From NCBI GenBank assembly GCA_964506645.1, contig CAZDML010000010.1, positions 1-31,595 of the forward strand: a stretch of DNA of 31,595 nt, read 5' to 3'. Under the pieces are notes generated by a model, which saw nothing but the letters and a program-made list of their open reading frames with translations, did no database searches and was not told where the DNA came from. The translations under genes and the position numbers were made by a program. This document shows, in pieces, positions 13,752-22,516 of the stretch. Within the stretch, counting starts at the first letter, position 1. The number at the start of each line of letters is the position of its first letter. Source of the stretch: CAZDML01 sp964506645. GTDB taxonomy: Bacteria; Elusimicrobiota; Elusimicrobia; 2-01-FULL-59-12.

Positions 13752-14631
13752 TTTTCACTGAAGAAGCCGATGAGGATTGCTGTTTTTTCAATTCGAGAAT
13801 CTTTTGACGTAACTCTGCGCTTTGTTTTCGGTCGCCCTTTTGACGCACGACACTTTCTAACGCTTCTAAAGCGGGGAGAAACTCAGGCCGCAAGGCTAAT
13901 TCTGCCTTATATGCGGAGATTGCGCTATCCCCCTGATTTTGGAGTCGGTAGATTTCCCCTTCCTGGTATAATCCCCCCGCAGGCATCGCCTTCGTCAGCT
14001 TTTTGACCTGCTGCAGAGCATCCAAAGCGGCATCATAATTGGCCTTGTCTTTGTTCACAACGGCATAATTCAGCCATACCATGGGATCTTTGGGCCATTC
14101 TTTGATGATCGATTTATAAAGCGTCAGGGCTTCGTCGGGGTGTTTTTGACGGAAATAGATATTGGCAAGACGAACCTGTGTTTCATAATCGTCGGGATGA
14201 TGTCTCAAATACTTCGAGAGTTCTGCCATGGCATAATCGGCCAACCCTAACGTATCAAACATCACCCCTGCGTAATAAAACAACTGCTCGCTGTTTTCCC
14301 CCAAATTTCGGGCTTTATCGAGAGCATTGAGTGCTTCGTCGTAGTATGCGGGGCCTTTGGCGTAATTCGAGAGTGCGATACTCGTCCACAAACGATAATC
14401 GTCAGGGTGTGCAGTCAGTTCGGATTTAGCGGATTCAATTTGGCGGTCGGCATCTGCAGCGGAAACAGATCCCGTAGATAACCGTGCATTTCCGGGTTCC
14501 AGGAATCGGTAGGCCCGGAAGGTTACCGCCAGGACAATAATCCCGACAGCAACAAATCCGGCATTCCAGGCGTTGGAGTGCTTACTCGGCTGCGCCGTCG
14601 GTGTCTGTGGTATCTCGTTCCAGAAGGACAT
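13744..14631 (-). CDS. Membrane-anchored TPR protein
   Basis: A 295-residue protein with one N-terminal transmembrane helix (about 24-40) and then a chain of tetratricopeptide repeats, recognisable from repeated AL..Y....P and W.nYA-like spacing (for example HPDDYETQVRLANIYFRQKH and LALRPEFLPALEAL). It ends in a charged, Ser-rich tail. TPR domains mediate protein-protein contacts, and no partner can be named. The ATG at 14631 lies 50 bases inside the end of rpsA with TTAGG just upstream; later in-frame ATG codons are absent over this stretch, so the long overlap appears genuine. The gene is cotranscribed with rpsA and the following small membrane protein. Confidence 0.78.
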   Translation of the reverse strand: MSFWNEIPQTPTAQPSKHSNAWNAGFVAVGIIVLAVTFRAYRFLEPGNARLSTGSVSAADADRQIESAKSELTAHPDDYRLWTSIALSNYAKGPAYYDEALNALDKARNLGENSEQLFYYAGVMFDTLGLADYAMAELSKYLRHHPDDYETQVRLANIYFRQKHPDEALTLYKSIIKEWPKDPMVWLNYAVVNKDKANYDAALDALQQVKKLTKAMPAGGLYQEGEIYRLQNQGDSAISAYKAELALRPEFLPALEALESVVRQKGDRKQSAELRQKILELKKQQSSSASSVKNG

Positions 14632-16279
14632 CGCCTAAGGTAAGAGGGTCCTGGTTTTGCGTCGCATACTGCGCGACCATTTGCCGTTCTTCGTCACGGT
14701 CATGACGGCGCACAGAAAGTTCTACACGACGGTCTTTTTTATCGGTGCGAACGACCTTCGCGGTGATTTCTTCACCAACAGCAGGAATCTTCTCATGGCC
14801 CTGAATATCCAGAGACAATTCTTTGATCCGCACATACGCATCGATCCCGGAAGACAGCTCCACAGAGATATCCTGATCGCGCACCTGCGTCACCTTGCCC
14901 GTAACAGACTGACCCACACGCAACGTATTTATCGGGTCCTGCTGCAAGTGCTTGAGGGAAAGAACAATGCGTTCCGCTTCGGGTTTTACATCCATCACGA
15001 CCGCTTCAACGTCCTGTTTCTCGGCAACCATATCCGAAGGTTTTTTAATTTTTTTAGTCCAGGAAAAATCTGAAATATGGATCAATCCTTCCACACCTTC
15101 CGGCAGCATGACAAACGCACCGAACGAGGTGAGATGTGTCACCGGCCCTTTGATACGGCTTCCCACCGGATGGGCAGCCTTGACCAGATCCCAGGGGCTT
15201 TCACCCGCACGCTTCAGAGAAAGTGAAATCTTTTCTTTGCTCGGGTCAATGAGAATCACTTTCACATCCACCGTTTGCTGAGCTTTCACAAAATCCTGCG
15301 GCCGCGGATTACGATCTTTCCAGGAAAATTCGCTCACATGAATGAGACCTTCGATGCCGGGCTCCAACTGCACAAAAGCACCAAAATTTGTCAACGTGGT
15401 GACACGGCCTTTCACAATGCTTTGCAGCGGATAACGCTGCGGCACGCTATCCCAGGGCCGCGGCAAGAGCTGCTTGCGGCTTAAGGAAATGCGCGGCGGC
15501 TGCGTCGTGGTGTCGTACTTAATTACTTTGAGCTGAACAGCCTCGCCTTCTTTGAGCCCCGCTTCTTCGATTTTGTCGATGCGGTGCCAGGAAATTTCGG
15601 AAATGTGCAGGAGACCTTCGATGCCGCCGATGTCAACAAAGGCGCCGAACTTCTGAAGACTAGCGATGCGGCCTTCAACAGTCGACCCTTCCGCGAGCGT
15701 AGCGAGTGTGGTCTCACACTGCTTTGTCCGATCCTGTTCAATGAGCTTGCGGCGAGAAACAACCACATTGGATTTATGTTTATCCATTTCGGTGATCGCT
15801 ACTTGAATTGTTTTATTGAGCCACGCATCCACATCGCGAATCGGACGCATATCGAGCTGAGAGCCGGGAAGGAACGCGTCCATGCCGATATCCACGACAT
15901 AGCCACCTTTGACCTTACGGCGAATCACGCCATCAACCGGAGTCTGGGATTGGAAAGCGGCAAAGAGCTTGTCCCAGGCGGTCATCTCGCGGGCGGAGCG
16001 CCAGGACACTTTGGTGTAACCGTCTTGACCGCCCTGCTGGCGGACGAGCACGGGAACGGAGTCGCCTTCTTTAAACGGCAAGGCAGCGGTTTCAAAATCA
16101 GGAAATTCTGCTTTCGGGATGAGGCCTTCCATCTTTTGGCCAATATCAACGAGTACGCCTTCCGCGGATTTGCTTAAAACGCGGGCATTCACAACCGTGC
16201 CGGTATTGACCTTCTCGGGGGATGCCGCGAGAAGTTCGTCCATGGACATATCATCAATCAATAATTTTTCTTCCACCAT
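14582..16279 (-). CDS. rpsA: Ribosomal protein S1
   Basis: RNA-binding 30S protein that helps recruit and unfold mRNA at initiation. The 565-residue chain contains six S1 (OB-fold) domains, at about residues 23-92, 110-178, 196-266, 283-352, 370-440 and 455-520. Domains 3 to 5 show the GxFGAFV(D/Q/M) and EGL(L/I)H(I/V)SE(I/F)SW pattern strongly. Length and domain number match the E. coli type rather than short Gram-positive homologues. The ATG at 16279 follows GGAGG with suitable spacing. An extended -10 promoter about 40 bases upstream allows independent high expression inside the long operon. Possible SD-less or leaderless messages elsewhere in the window make S1 function here of interest. 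Confidence 0.97.
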   Translation of the reverse strand: MVEEKLLIDDMSMDELLAASPEKVNTGTVVNARVLSKSAEGVLVDIGQKMEGLIPKAEFPDFETAALPFKEGDSVPVLVRQQGGQDGYTKVSWRSAREMTAWDKLFAAFQSQTPVDGVIRRKVKGGYVVDIGMDAFLPGSQLDMRPIRDVDAWLNKTIQVAITEMDKHKSNVVVSRRKLIEQDRTKQCETTLATLAEGSTVEGRIASLQKFGAFVDIGGIEGLLHISEISWHRIDKIEEAGLKEGEAVQLKVIKYDTTTQPPRISLSRKQLLPRPWDSVPQRYPLQSIVKGRVTTLTNFGAFVQLEPGIEGLIHVSEFSWKDRNPRPQDFVKAQQTVDVKVILIDPSKEKISLSLKRAGESPWDLVKAAHPVGSRIKGPVTHLTSFGAFVMLPEGVEGLIHISDFSWTKKIKKPSDMVAEKQDVEAVVMDVKPEAERIVLSLKHLQQDPINTLRVGQSVTGKVTQVRDQDISVELSSGIDAYVRIKELSLDIQGHEKIPAVGEEITAKVVRTDKKDRRVELSVRRHDRDEERQMVAQYATQNQDPLTLGDVLLERDTTDTDGAAE

Positions 16280-16315
16280 ACCCCGTCCTCCAAACCAATT
16301 TTTTCGTGTAAAACG

Positions 16316-16324
16316 AGTATACCA
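16316..16324 (-). promoter_or_regulatory. Extended -10 promoter of rpsA
   Basis: On the minus strand TGG-TATACT forms an extended -10 with no good -35. Transcription should begin near 16309, about 30 bases before the rpsA start. Confidence 0.55.
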
Positions 16325-16339
16325 TTTCCCCGGTACGGC

Positions 16340-16528
16340 TTATTCGATCGTGTCGAGAAAACGATGCAAAATCCACGCAAGTCCTACCGCTGCCACAACC
16401 ACAGCAAAATAAGCCAGTTTCCCTGCCATTTCCCCCAGCATGCGCACCAGAGTTGGCATCAGAACCAATACGAGCAGCGTGAAAATCTGAGCCCGGAGGA
16501 TCCAACGCAATACCAGTTTATGGTTCAT
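16340..16528 (-). CDS. Small hydrophobic membrane protein, unknown function
   Basis: A 62-residue protein made almost entirely of two hydrophobic stretches (about 11-30 and 37-56) around a short LGEMAGK turn. It is presumably an inner-membrane peptide. The ATG at 16528 is favoured over a TTG six bases earlier because AAGGAG precedes it by seven bases; it overlaps the plsC stop by 11 bases. That overlap and ribosome-binding site are the main evidence that it is expressed. I do not recognise the family. In E. coli this interval, between aroA and rpsA, includes cmk, which is absent here. Confidence 0.6.
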   Translation of the reverse strand: MNHKLVLRWILRAQIFTLLVLVLMPTLVRMLGEMAGKLAYFAVVVAAVGLAWILHRFLDTIE

Positions 16529-17141
16529 GATCAAGCTCCTTTACTTTTTGCATCACCAAGTCGCTAAACGCCTGATAGGCCTCCCGCCCGTCATCCGCAG
16601 GAGGCTGAAGCGCTTTCCCAAATCGCACGGTAATGGGAAAAAAATGAGACATCTGATCGGAGTTACGAATGCAGACCGGGACGACCTGGGCTCCGGTCTT
16701 ACAGGCGATCATGCCCACTCCTGGCTTGGCTTTCCATTGTTTCTCCCCCTGACGACGTCCGCCCTCCGGAAAAAGCAGTAGGCTTTCTCCTGTTTCCAGT
16801 ACTTTCATGGCCGTTTTAAACGACCCAATATCGTGAACCCCGCGTTTCACAGGAAAGGAATTGACGCGACGGATATACCATCCAATAAACGGGACATGGA
16901 ACAACTCTTCTTTGGCGAAATAGTGAATCGGATAGGGAATCGAGCTTCCAACCAGATTCGGATCTGCCAGCGAACGATGGTTCGCCGCAAAAATCGTGGG
17001 CTGTCCATGGGGTGGGATATGTTCCCGTCCCAGGATACGACGCCGCCAGCCGAAACGAAAAAGAAATCGAGACAGGTTCCAACCAATGAAATAGAGCGAC
17101 GGGCTGTAGTACGGGTTGGCGGCTTTAGGCCCCTTATCCAC
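16518..17141 (-). CDS. plsC: 1-acyl-sn-glycerol-3-phosphate acyltransferase
   Basis: Membrane-associated acyltransferase making phosphatidic acid from lysophosphatidic acid. The 207-residue protein has the catalytic H-x4-D box in NHRSLAD (His55, Asp60) and the glycerophosphate-binding FPEGGRR (124-130; most homologues have FPEGTRS), plus an N-terminal hydrophobic segment. The frame extends to 17204, but the GTG at 17141 overlaps the aroA stop, has GGAG seven bases upstream and avoids a 70-base overlap, so I prefer it. Together with plsY, gpsA and pgsA in the left half it gives the window most of the glycerolipid pathway. The substituted FPEGGRR box could mean a different acyl acceptor, though this is speculative. 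Confidence 0.88.
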   Translation of the reverse strand: MDKGPKAANPYYSPSLYFIGWNLSRFLFRFGWRRRILGREHIPPHGQPTIFAANHRSLADPNLVGSSIPYPIHYFAKEELFHVPFIGWYIRRVNSFPVKRGVHDIGSFKTAMKVLETGESLLLFPEGGRRQGEKQWKAKPGVGMIACKTGAQVVPVCIRNSDQMSHFFPITVRFGKALQPPADDGREAYQAFSDLVMQKVKELDHEP

Positions 17142-18426
17142 GAATCTGCTCCAGGAGCGACCAGAAGGTAGGGAAAGAGGTTGCCACACAGCCCACGTCT
17201 TCAATCGTCGTCGGACCCTCGGCCGTCAGCGCGGCGATCGCCAAACACATCGCCAAGCGGTGATCGCCGTGGCTTTTCACAATCGCGCCCTTCAGCCGAG
17301 TCGGGCCTTCAATCTCCAGTCCGTCAGGAAGCTCGGTAATTTGCGCACCCATCTTGGAAAATTCTTCGCGGAACGTTGAGAGGCGATCGGATTCTTTCAC
17401 GCGCAGCTCTTTGGCATCGCGAATGATCGTCTTTCCTTTGGCTTGAGTCGCGAGTGTTGCGAGAATCGGAATCTCATCAATCGCCCGCGTCACCATTTCA
17501 GAATCGATTGTAGTGGCCTTTAAATTCGATTTAAGGGCGCGAACATCCGCCACTGGCTCTCCGCACCACTCCGTAGCCTGATCGAGCTTTAAAACGCCGC
17601 CCATCGCTTTTACAGCATCCAAAAATCCGGTACGTGTCGGGTTCACGCCCACATGCCGCACCACAATCTCCTTATCCGCGAGTAAAAGTCCGGCCGCTAG
17701 CATAAACGCCGCGCTCGATAAATCACTCGGCACTTTAAATTGAGAAGCGCGGAGGGTGGCCGTGCCCTGAACGCTCACCGTCTGGCCTTTTTCCTCGACG
17801 ATAACCGAGGAGGCACGCAACATGCGTTCCGTATGATCGCGCGAACGCTGCGGTTCCACCACTTCGGTCGTACCGGATGCGTAGAGTCCCGCCAAAAGAA
17901 TGGCCGACTTCACTTGGGCACTGGCGACCGGGCTTTCCCAGCGAATGGTGCGAACGGAGCGTGTGCCAGCGATCTTAAGCGGCAGTTGTTCCGGGTTTTT
18001 CCCCACGGCGCGAAAATTGGCGCCCATCTGCGACAGCGGCTTCATGACGCGTCCCATTGGCCGGCGAGAGAGGGATGCGTCACCAACCAGCTCGCATTCA
18101 AACGGATGTCCGGTGAGCACGCCCATCATAAGGCGAGCTGTCGTGCCGGAGTTACCGCAATCAAGCGATTTGGAAGGCGCTTTCAGCCCTTCCAATCCTT
18201 TCCCGTGAATCTGAAGTGTCGTCCCACTTTGATCAATCTGAATTCCAAGGTCACGGAAAATCTGAACGGTCGACAGACAGTCTTCGCCTGTTAAAAAATT
18301 CTCAACGGTACAAACGCGGTTGGACAAGGCGCCTAGAATCACGGCGCGGTGTGAAATCGATTTATCCCCCGGAACTTCTACGGTTCCTCGAACGCGCGTC
18401 GTTGGAGCGATCTTTTTATTGTCCAT
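17134..18426 (-). CDS. aroA: 3-phosphoshikimate 1-carboxyvinyltransferase (EPSP synthase)
   Basis: Sixth step of the shikimate pathway, joining shikimate 3-phosphate and phosphoenolpyruvate. The 430-residue protein has the expected N-terminus (VPGDKSISHRAVILGAL), the phosphate-binding LDCGNSGTTARLM block and the RVKESDRL motif near residue 350. The frame is open to 18501, but the ATG at 18426 overlaps the tyrA stop (ATGGACAATAA) and gives the family length. The NSGTTARL form of the active-site loop, in place of NAGTAMR, suggests the class II/glyphosate-tolerant type; this is inference from motif shape. It follows tyrA and precedes plsC, completing the aromatic block of the operon. Confidence 0.95.
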   Translation of the reverse strand: MDNKKIAPTTRVRGTVEVPGDKSISHRAVILGALSNRVCTVENFLTGEDCLSTVQIFRDLGIQIDQSGTTLQIHGKGLEGLKAPSKSLDCGNSGTTARLMMGVLTGHPFECELVGDASLSRRPMGRVMKPLSQMGANFRAVGKNPEQLPLKIAGTRSVRTIRWESPVASAQVKSAILLAGLYASGTTEVVEPQRSRDHTERMLRASSVIVEEKGQTVSVQGTATLRASQFKVPSDLSSAAFMLAAGLLLADKEIVVRHVGVNPTRTGFLDAVKAMGGVLKLDQATEWCGEPVADVRALKSNLKATTIDSEMVTRAIDEIPILATLATQAKGKTIIRDAKELRVKESDRLSTFREEFSKMGAQITELPDGLEIEGPTRLKGAIVKSHGDHRLAMCLAIAALTAEGPTTIEDVGCVATSFPTFWSLLEQIRG

Positions 18427-19258
18427 GGAACAACGGACGGCGGTAGCGGTGGGACTTCTGGAGGAAGGACGAAAGGGCCGGGCGCGGAAGTGCGGATTCA
18501 AAACGTGACAACGCGCGCCGCAGCAAGCGAATAGCGCGCTTCACCTCGGCCGCATTCATCTGAAAAATCTGGCGCCACTGATCCGGATCCGCAGATGCGA
18601 CGCGCGTCATATCCCGGAACGATCCGGCAAAGAGTTTTTTGAGCTGCGCTTGATGGCTCGCCCCCTGAACGGTGTGAACGAGGGCATGGGCGAGCGCATG
18701 AGGCAAGTGACTCACGAGCGCAACGGCGCGATCATGGGCTTGCGCAGAAAGCACCTGGGGGACAGCCCCCGCATCCTTCCACATTTTGACGAGACGAGCG
18801 GTGTTCGCATTCTTGAGCGGCACCAGCACACAGGTCGCGTGTTCATAGAGGTCAACGTGCGCCGCCTCGATCCCAACCCGATGCGAGCCCGCCAGCGGAT
18901 GGCCACCAATGAACTGGACCGATCGCGGCAAACGAATGCGGGACACGGCTTTCAAGACCGCGCCTTTGACGCTACCCACATCCGTGAGCAGAGTGCCTGG
19001 TTTTACAAACGGAAGAAGTTTTCGGACGGTGGGGGCAATAGTATCAACGGGCGTGCAGAGGACAACAATATCTGCCTCACGAACAGCCGACCACTCTGTC
19101 GACAGGACATCGATGGCGTTACGCTGCTGTGCCTGCCGCAGTTTCGCGTGTGAACGACCAATACCGATCACGCGGTAACGACCGGTTCGTTTCAAGGCGA
19201 GTCCGAGGGATCCCCCCATCAGGCCTACGCCAATGATCGCGACGGTCGTCTTGGCCAT
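18416..19258 (-). CDS. tyrA: Prephenate dehydrogenase
   Basis: Oxidative decarboxylation of prephenate (or arogenate) to the tyrosine precursor. The 280-residue protein starts with a Rossmann fold, IIGVGLMGGSLGLALK (about 8-23), then carries TDVGSVKGAVL and the catalytic-His region IGGHPLAGSHRVGIEAA, and a helical C-terminal dimerisation domain with SHLPHALAHAL. No chorismate mutase or ACT domain is attached, so it is a simple monofunctional TyrA. Whether prephenate or arogenate is preferred cannot be read from sequence. The gene starts three bases after the aroF stop and overlaps aroA by 11 bases. Confidence 0.93.
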   Translation of the reverse strand: MAKTTVAIIGVGLMGGSLGLALKRTGRYRVIGIGRSHAKLRQAQQRNAIDVLSTEWSAVREADIVVLCTPVDTIAPTVRKLLPFVKPGTLLTDVGSVKGAVLKAVSRIRLPRSVQFIGGHPLAGSHRVGIEAAHVDLYEHATCVLVPLKNANTARLVKMWKDAGAVPQVLSAQAHDRAVALVSHLPHALAHALVHTVQGASHQAQLKKLFAGSFRDMTRVASADPDQWRQIFQMNAAEVKRAIRLLRRALSRFESALPRPALSSFLQKSHRYRRPLFHGQ

Positions 19259-19261
19259 GGA

Positions 19262-20278
19262 TCAGAGTGTGCGTCCTACCGCACCGGCCACAAGGCGAAG
19301 GTCGCCCATGAGTCGCGCGAATTGCTCTGGCACGAGTGACTGCGGCCCATCGGATAACGCTTCTTCCGGCTTCGGATGGACTTCAATGATAAGACCATCC
19401 GCTCCCGCAGCAATCGCCGCTTTGGCCATCGGCGCAATAAAGTCTCGCACACCAACACCGTGGGATGGATCTACGATAATCGGCAAGTGACTCAAGTGCC
19501 GAATGACGGGAATCGCGTTCAAGTCCAACGTGAACCGTGTTGAGGTTTCGAACGTACGAATACCACGCTCACAAAGCATCACGTTATAATTACCGTTCGT
19601 CATTAAATATTCGGCGCTCATCAACCATTCTTCAATGGTGGTCGCCAGCCCGCGTTTCAAGAGCACGGGTTTCTTGGCTTTTCCTACGACTTTAAGCAGA
19701 TCGAAGTTTTGTACGTTTCGTGCGCCAATTTGAATGATGTCCGAATATTCTTCCACAAGCTTCACATCGTTCAAATTCATCACTTCCGTGATGATGGGAA
19801 GTCCGGTGTGTTTGCGCGCATCCGCAAGAAGGCGCAACGCTTTTTCACCGTGTCCCTGGAAAGCGTACGGCGAGGTCCGCGGCTTAAAGGCACCGCCACG
19901 AAGCACTTTTGCACCAGCCGCTCTCACCGCATCGGCCGTAATCATGAGGCGCTCTTTGGTATCAACAGAACAGGGGCCGGCCATCACCACGACGTCTGAA
20001 CCGCCTATTTTTGTTCCGCCAGGCAATTCAATGATGGTATTTTCCTTTTTAAATTCACGGCTGACGAGTTTATAGGGTTTGGAGATCGGCGTAATACTTT
20101 CTATGCCGTCCATCGCCAGGAAAATATCCTTTGTTAAAATAGCGTTCGGACCAATCACCCCAATCACGGAGACATCTTTGCCACGGGTGGTGTGTGGCGA
20201 AAAACCGAGCTCTTTAATTTTTTTGCTAATGGTTTCAACCTGCTGTTTGGTGGCATCCTGCTTGAGTGTAATGATCAT
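19262..20278 (-). CDS. aroF: 3-deoxy-7-phosphoheptulonate synthase (type I beta, with N-terminal regulatory domain)
   Basis: First committed enzyme of aromatic synthesis, condensing phosphoenolpyruvate and erythrose 4-phosphate. The 338-residue protein has a ferredoxin-like N-terminal domain (1 to about 72), as in Thermotoga-type DAHP synthases where it mediates tyrosine feedback. The TIM-barrel catalytic part contains MAGPCSVD, GGAFKPRTSPYAFQGHG and IVDPSHGVGVR. The ATGA junction with the hisC stop gives a four-base overlap. Its position between hisC and tyrA implies coordinated expression of the entry and terminal steps of aromatic amino acid synthesis. The gene symbol follows common usage for this class. 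Confidence 0.94.
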   Translation of the reverse strand: MIITLKQDATKQQVETISKKIKELGFSPHTTRGKDVSVIGVIGPNAILTKDIFLAMDGIESITPISKPYKLVSREFKKENTIIELPGGTKIGGSDVVVMAGPCSVDTKERLMITADAVRAAGAKVLRGGAFKPRTSPYAFQGHGEKALRLLADARKHTGLPIITEVMNLNDVKLVEEYSDIIQIGARNVQNFDLLKVVGKAKKPVLLKRGLATTIEEWLMSAEYLMTNGNYNVMLCERGIRTFETSTRFTLDLNAIPVIRHLSHLPIIVDPSHGVGVRDFIAPMAKAAIAAGADGLIIEVHPKPEEALSDGPQSLVPEQFARLMGDLRLVAGAVGRTL

Positions 20279-21423
20279 GCGTCTAAGACCTCCCGAAGAA
20301 TATTGAGAAACAACTTATTTGCCGCCGGCAGCCCAAAAGTCACGCGGATGTGATTCGGAAATCCGTATTCATCCATCGCGCGAACAATAACGCCGCGTTT
20401 CATCATCGCTTCAAAAACAGCCTGGCCTTTATGTGGGAAGACATCCATCAAAAAGAAATTTCCAATCGAGGGCAGTACCGGCAGTCCCCAGGTCGAAAGC
20501 ACAGGCAGCACCGTTTTACGCCCGTCTTTCACCAGCTGAATGCTGTGACGCACATGCACCGTATCCTCCAACGACGCTTCTGCGGCCACTTGCCCAGCGG
20601 TGCTCACGTTAAACGGTGGCCGTGCGCGGTCGAGCGCACGGATGACGGAGGCATCGGCAAACCCATACCCGACCCGTAGACCGGCCAACGCATGCACTTT
20701 AGAAAACGTCCGCAAAACAATCAGGTTCGGAAAACGCCCGCGCAGAGCCAGAGTATCTGGATAATCAGAAGCCAGCGCTTTGGCATATTCGTAGTACGCT
20801 TCATCCACAACCACCAGCACCGGCGTGGGGCGTCCGGCATTGATTTCCGAGACACGCTGCAGAAACGTGTCGAGCTCCTGGGCGGTGTTATACGTCCCCG
20901 TCGGATTGTTTGGGTTGGCGATGAAAACGATTTTCGTCGAGGGCTCAATCGCCTTCGCCATCGCTGTCAGATCATGACGAAATTCGTGCATCGGCACGGC
21001 AATCGTTCGCGCACCCATCAAGTCTGCCGCCATCTGATAACGGATAAACGCGTGGTTGGACACGACGATGGAATCGTCCGCGTTTAAAAACGTTTTCCCC
21101 AGAAGCTCAATTAGCTCATCGCTACCTGCCCCCACAATCACTTCACTCGAATCCGTTTTATATCTCTTTGCCAGGGCCTTGCGTAGGGAAGCGCTCGCAC
21201 CGTCGGGGTAAAAGAAAAAAGCTTTTCCCGCTTTGGCGACCGCCTTGAGGGCACGAGAGGAGGGACCCAAGGGGTTTTCATTGGAAGCCAGCTTCACCAT
21301 TTTCTTAAGGCCCAGCTCTCGGCGCACGCTTTCCAGTGAACGTCCCGGCAAATAGGGTTCAAACCCTTTTACCTGGGGGCGAATAAGCGCATCAACAATA
21401 TTGGCCAACTCTGCTCGATTCAT
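20275..21423 (-). CDS. hisC: HisC-type pyridoxal-phosphate aminotransferase, probably aromatic
   Basis: Class I/II fold PLP aminotransferase of the histidinol-phosphate aminotransferase family, 382 residues. Visible motifs are the N-terminal KLASNENPLGPS (44-55), ANPNNPTGT (169-177), DEAYYEY (207-213) and the PLP lysine Lys242 in TFSKVHALAGLRVGYG. By sequence it is HisC-like. No other his genes are nearby; it sits between pheA and aroF, so its main in vivo role is more likely transamination of phenylpyruvate and 4-hydroxyphenylpyruvate (or prephenate), with histidine synthesis possible as a second role. It starts 16 bases after the pheA stop and overlaps aroF by four bases. Confidence 0.88.
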   Translation of the reverse strand: MNRAELANIVDALIRPQVKGFEPYLPGRSLESVRRELGLKKMVKLASNENPLGPSSRALKAVAKAGKAFFFYPDGASASLRKALAKRYKTDSSEVIVGAGSDELIELLGKTFLNADDSIVVSNHAFIRYQMAADLMGARTIAVPMHEFRHDLTAMAKAIEPSTKIVFIANPNNPTGTYNTAQELDTFLQRVSEINAGRPTPVLVVVDEAYYEYAKALASDYPDTLALRGRFPNLIVLRTFSKVHALAGLRVGYGFADASVIRALDRARPPFNVSTAGQVAAEASLEDTVHVRHSIQLVKDGRKTVLPVLSTWGLPVLPSIGNFFLMDVFPHKGQAVFEAMMKRGVIVRAMDEYGFPNHIRVTFGLPAANKLFLNILREVLDA

Positions 21424-21439
21424 ACAATTCCGGAATGAC

Positions 21440-22516
21440 TCAGGATTCGGTCCGAGGATACGACCCGAGGATTTTTAAAAAGGCGCAGGATTTTTCCAAC
21501 TGGCGTAGCGCATTCTGCACCCGCTTTTCAGAATGATGACCCAGAAAATCGACGAAGAACACGTACTCCCAGGCTTTCTGGCGAGTTGGACGCGATTCGA
21601 TTTTTGTCATATTGAGCTTATACCGTTTGAAAGGTGCCAACATATCGGACAGAGCGCCCACACGGTCTTTAATCGAAAACATAATGGAGGTTTTGTCATG
21701 ACCGGTCGGTGACGGCTCTGTTTTACCGATCACATAGAACCGCGTAAAGTTATAGGTCATATCTTCGATCTGGGATTCGAGCACATCCAAACCGTACAAC
21801 TCCGCAGCCAGTTTGGAGGCGATGGCAACCGATTTCGGTGTTTTGTGTGCTCGCTTCGCAGCTTCCGAAGTCGATGAACATTCAATAATGTGCAGTCCGG
21901 GGCAATGTTCTTCCACCCACTTTGCACACTGCGCAATGGCCTGATAATGAGTAAAAAGCGTTGTTATCTTTCCGCTGCGATATTCAGACAGTCGACCCAG
22001 CAAATAGTGGTGAATCGGCAGCTGAATTTCTGCACAGATCGACAAATCCGATTCGACGAACATATCCAGTGTGTGATTCACCACACCTTCCGTAGAATTT
22101 TCAATCGGCACGACCCCGTAATCCGCACGCGTGCGTTCTACTTCCGAAAAAACATCAGGAATAATACGACAAGGAATCAGTTTCACGCCTTTGCCAAAAC
22201 ATTTCAGTGCGGCCTGATGGGTAAACGTGCCTTCGGGCCCGAAGTAGGCAATCTGAAAATCCTTCTGCAGGCTGCGGCAGGCATGCACCACTTCATGGAA
22301 CACCTGACTGACCGCATCATTGGACAAAGGCCCACGGTTTCTGCGCTTTAAGTGCTGCATCAACTCATGTTCACGTCCGGGCATAAAGATCGGCTGCCCG
22401 CTTTTCTTTTTTAAATTGCCAATCGACTTCACCAACTGTCCTCGCTCATTGAGCAGGCGAAGAAGCCCTTCATCTAAACGATCTATTTTTTTGCGTAGAT
22501 GTTGAAGTGATGCCAT
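21440..22516 (-). CDS. pheA: Bifunctional chorismate mutase/prephenate dehydratase (P-protein)
   Basis: Converts chorismate through prephenate to phenylpyruvate. The 358-residue protein contains an AroQ-type chorismate mutase domain (LRKKIDRLDEGLLRLLNERGQLV, about residues 6-28, extending to 85), a prephenate dehydratase domain (IAYFGPEGTFTHQAA at the start and the catalytic FTRFYVIG motif) and a C-terminal ACT domain with the ESRP phenylalanine-binding signature. Feedback inhibition by phenylalanine is therefore expected. Domain order and length are canonical. The ATG follows the pgeF stop directly, with AAAGGG lying inside pgeF. Confidence 0.95.
   Translation of the reverse strand: MASLQHLRKKIDRLDEGLLRLLNERGQLVKSIGNLKKKSGQPIFMPGREHELMQHLKRRNRGPLSNDAVSQVFHEVVHACRSLQKDFQIAYFGPEGTFTHQAALKCFGKGVKLIPCRIIPDVFSEVERTRADYGVVPIENSTEGVVNHTLDMFVESDLSICAEIQLPIHHYLLGRLSEYRSGKITTLFTHYQAIAQCAKWVEEHCPGLHIIECSSTSEAAKRAHKTPKSVAIASKLAAELYGLDVLESQIEDMTYNFTRFYVIGKTEPSPTGHDKTSIMFSIKDRVGALSDMLAPFKRYKLNMTKIESRPTRQKAWEYVFFVDFLGHHSEKRVQNALRQLEKSCAFLKILGSYPRTES

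Noticed and set aside
15584..16177. Plus-strand open frame of 197 codons opposite rpsA
   Set aside because: It mirrors the conserved S1 repeats on the other strand; no independent coding evidence.
17142..17204. Upstream ATG for plsC inside aroA
   Set aside because: It would overlap aroA by about 70 bases; the GTG at 17141 has GGAG at good spacing and a short overlap.
18427..18501. N-terminal extension of aroA
   Set aside because: The extra 25 residues are Arg/Ser/Pro-rich, overlap tyrA extensively and precede the normal EPSP synthase start at 18426, which forms a typical stop-start overlap.
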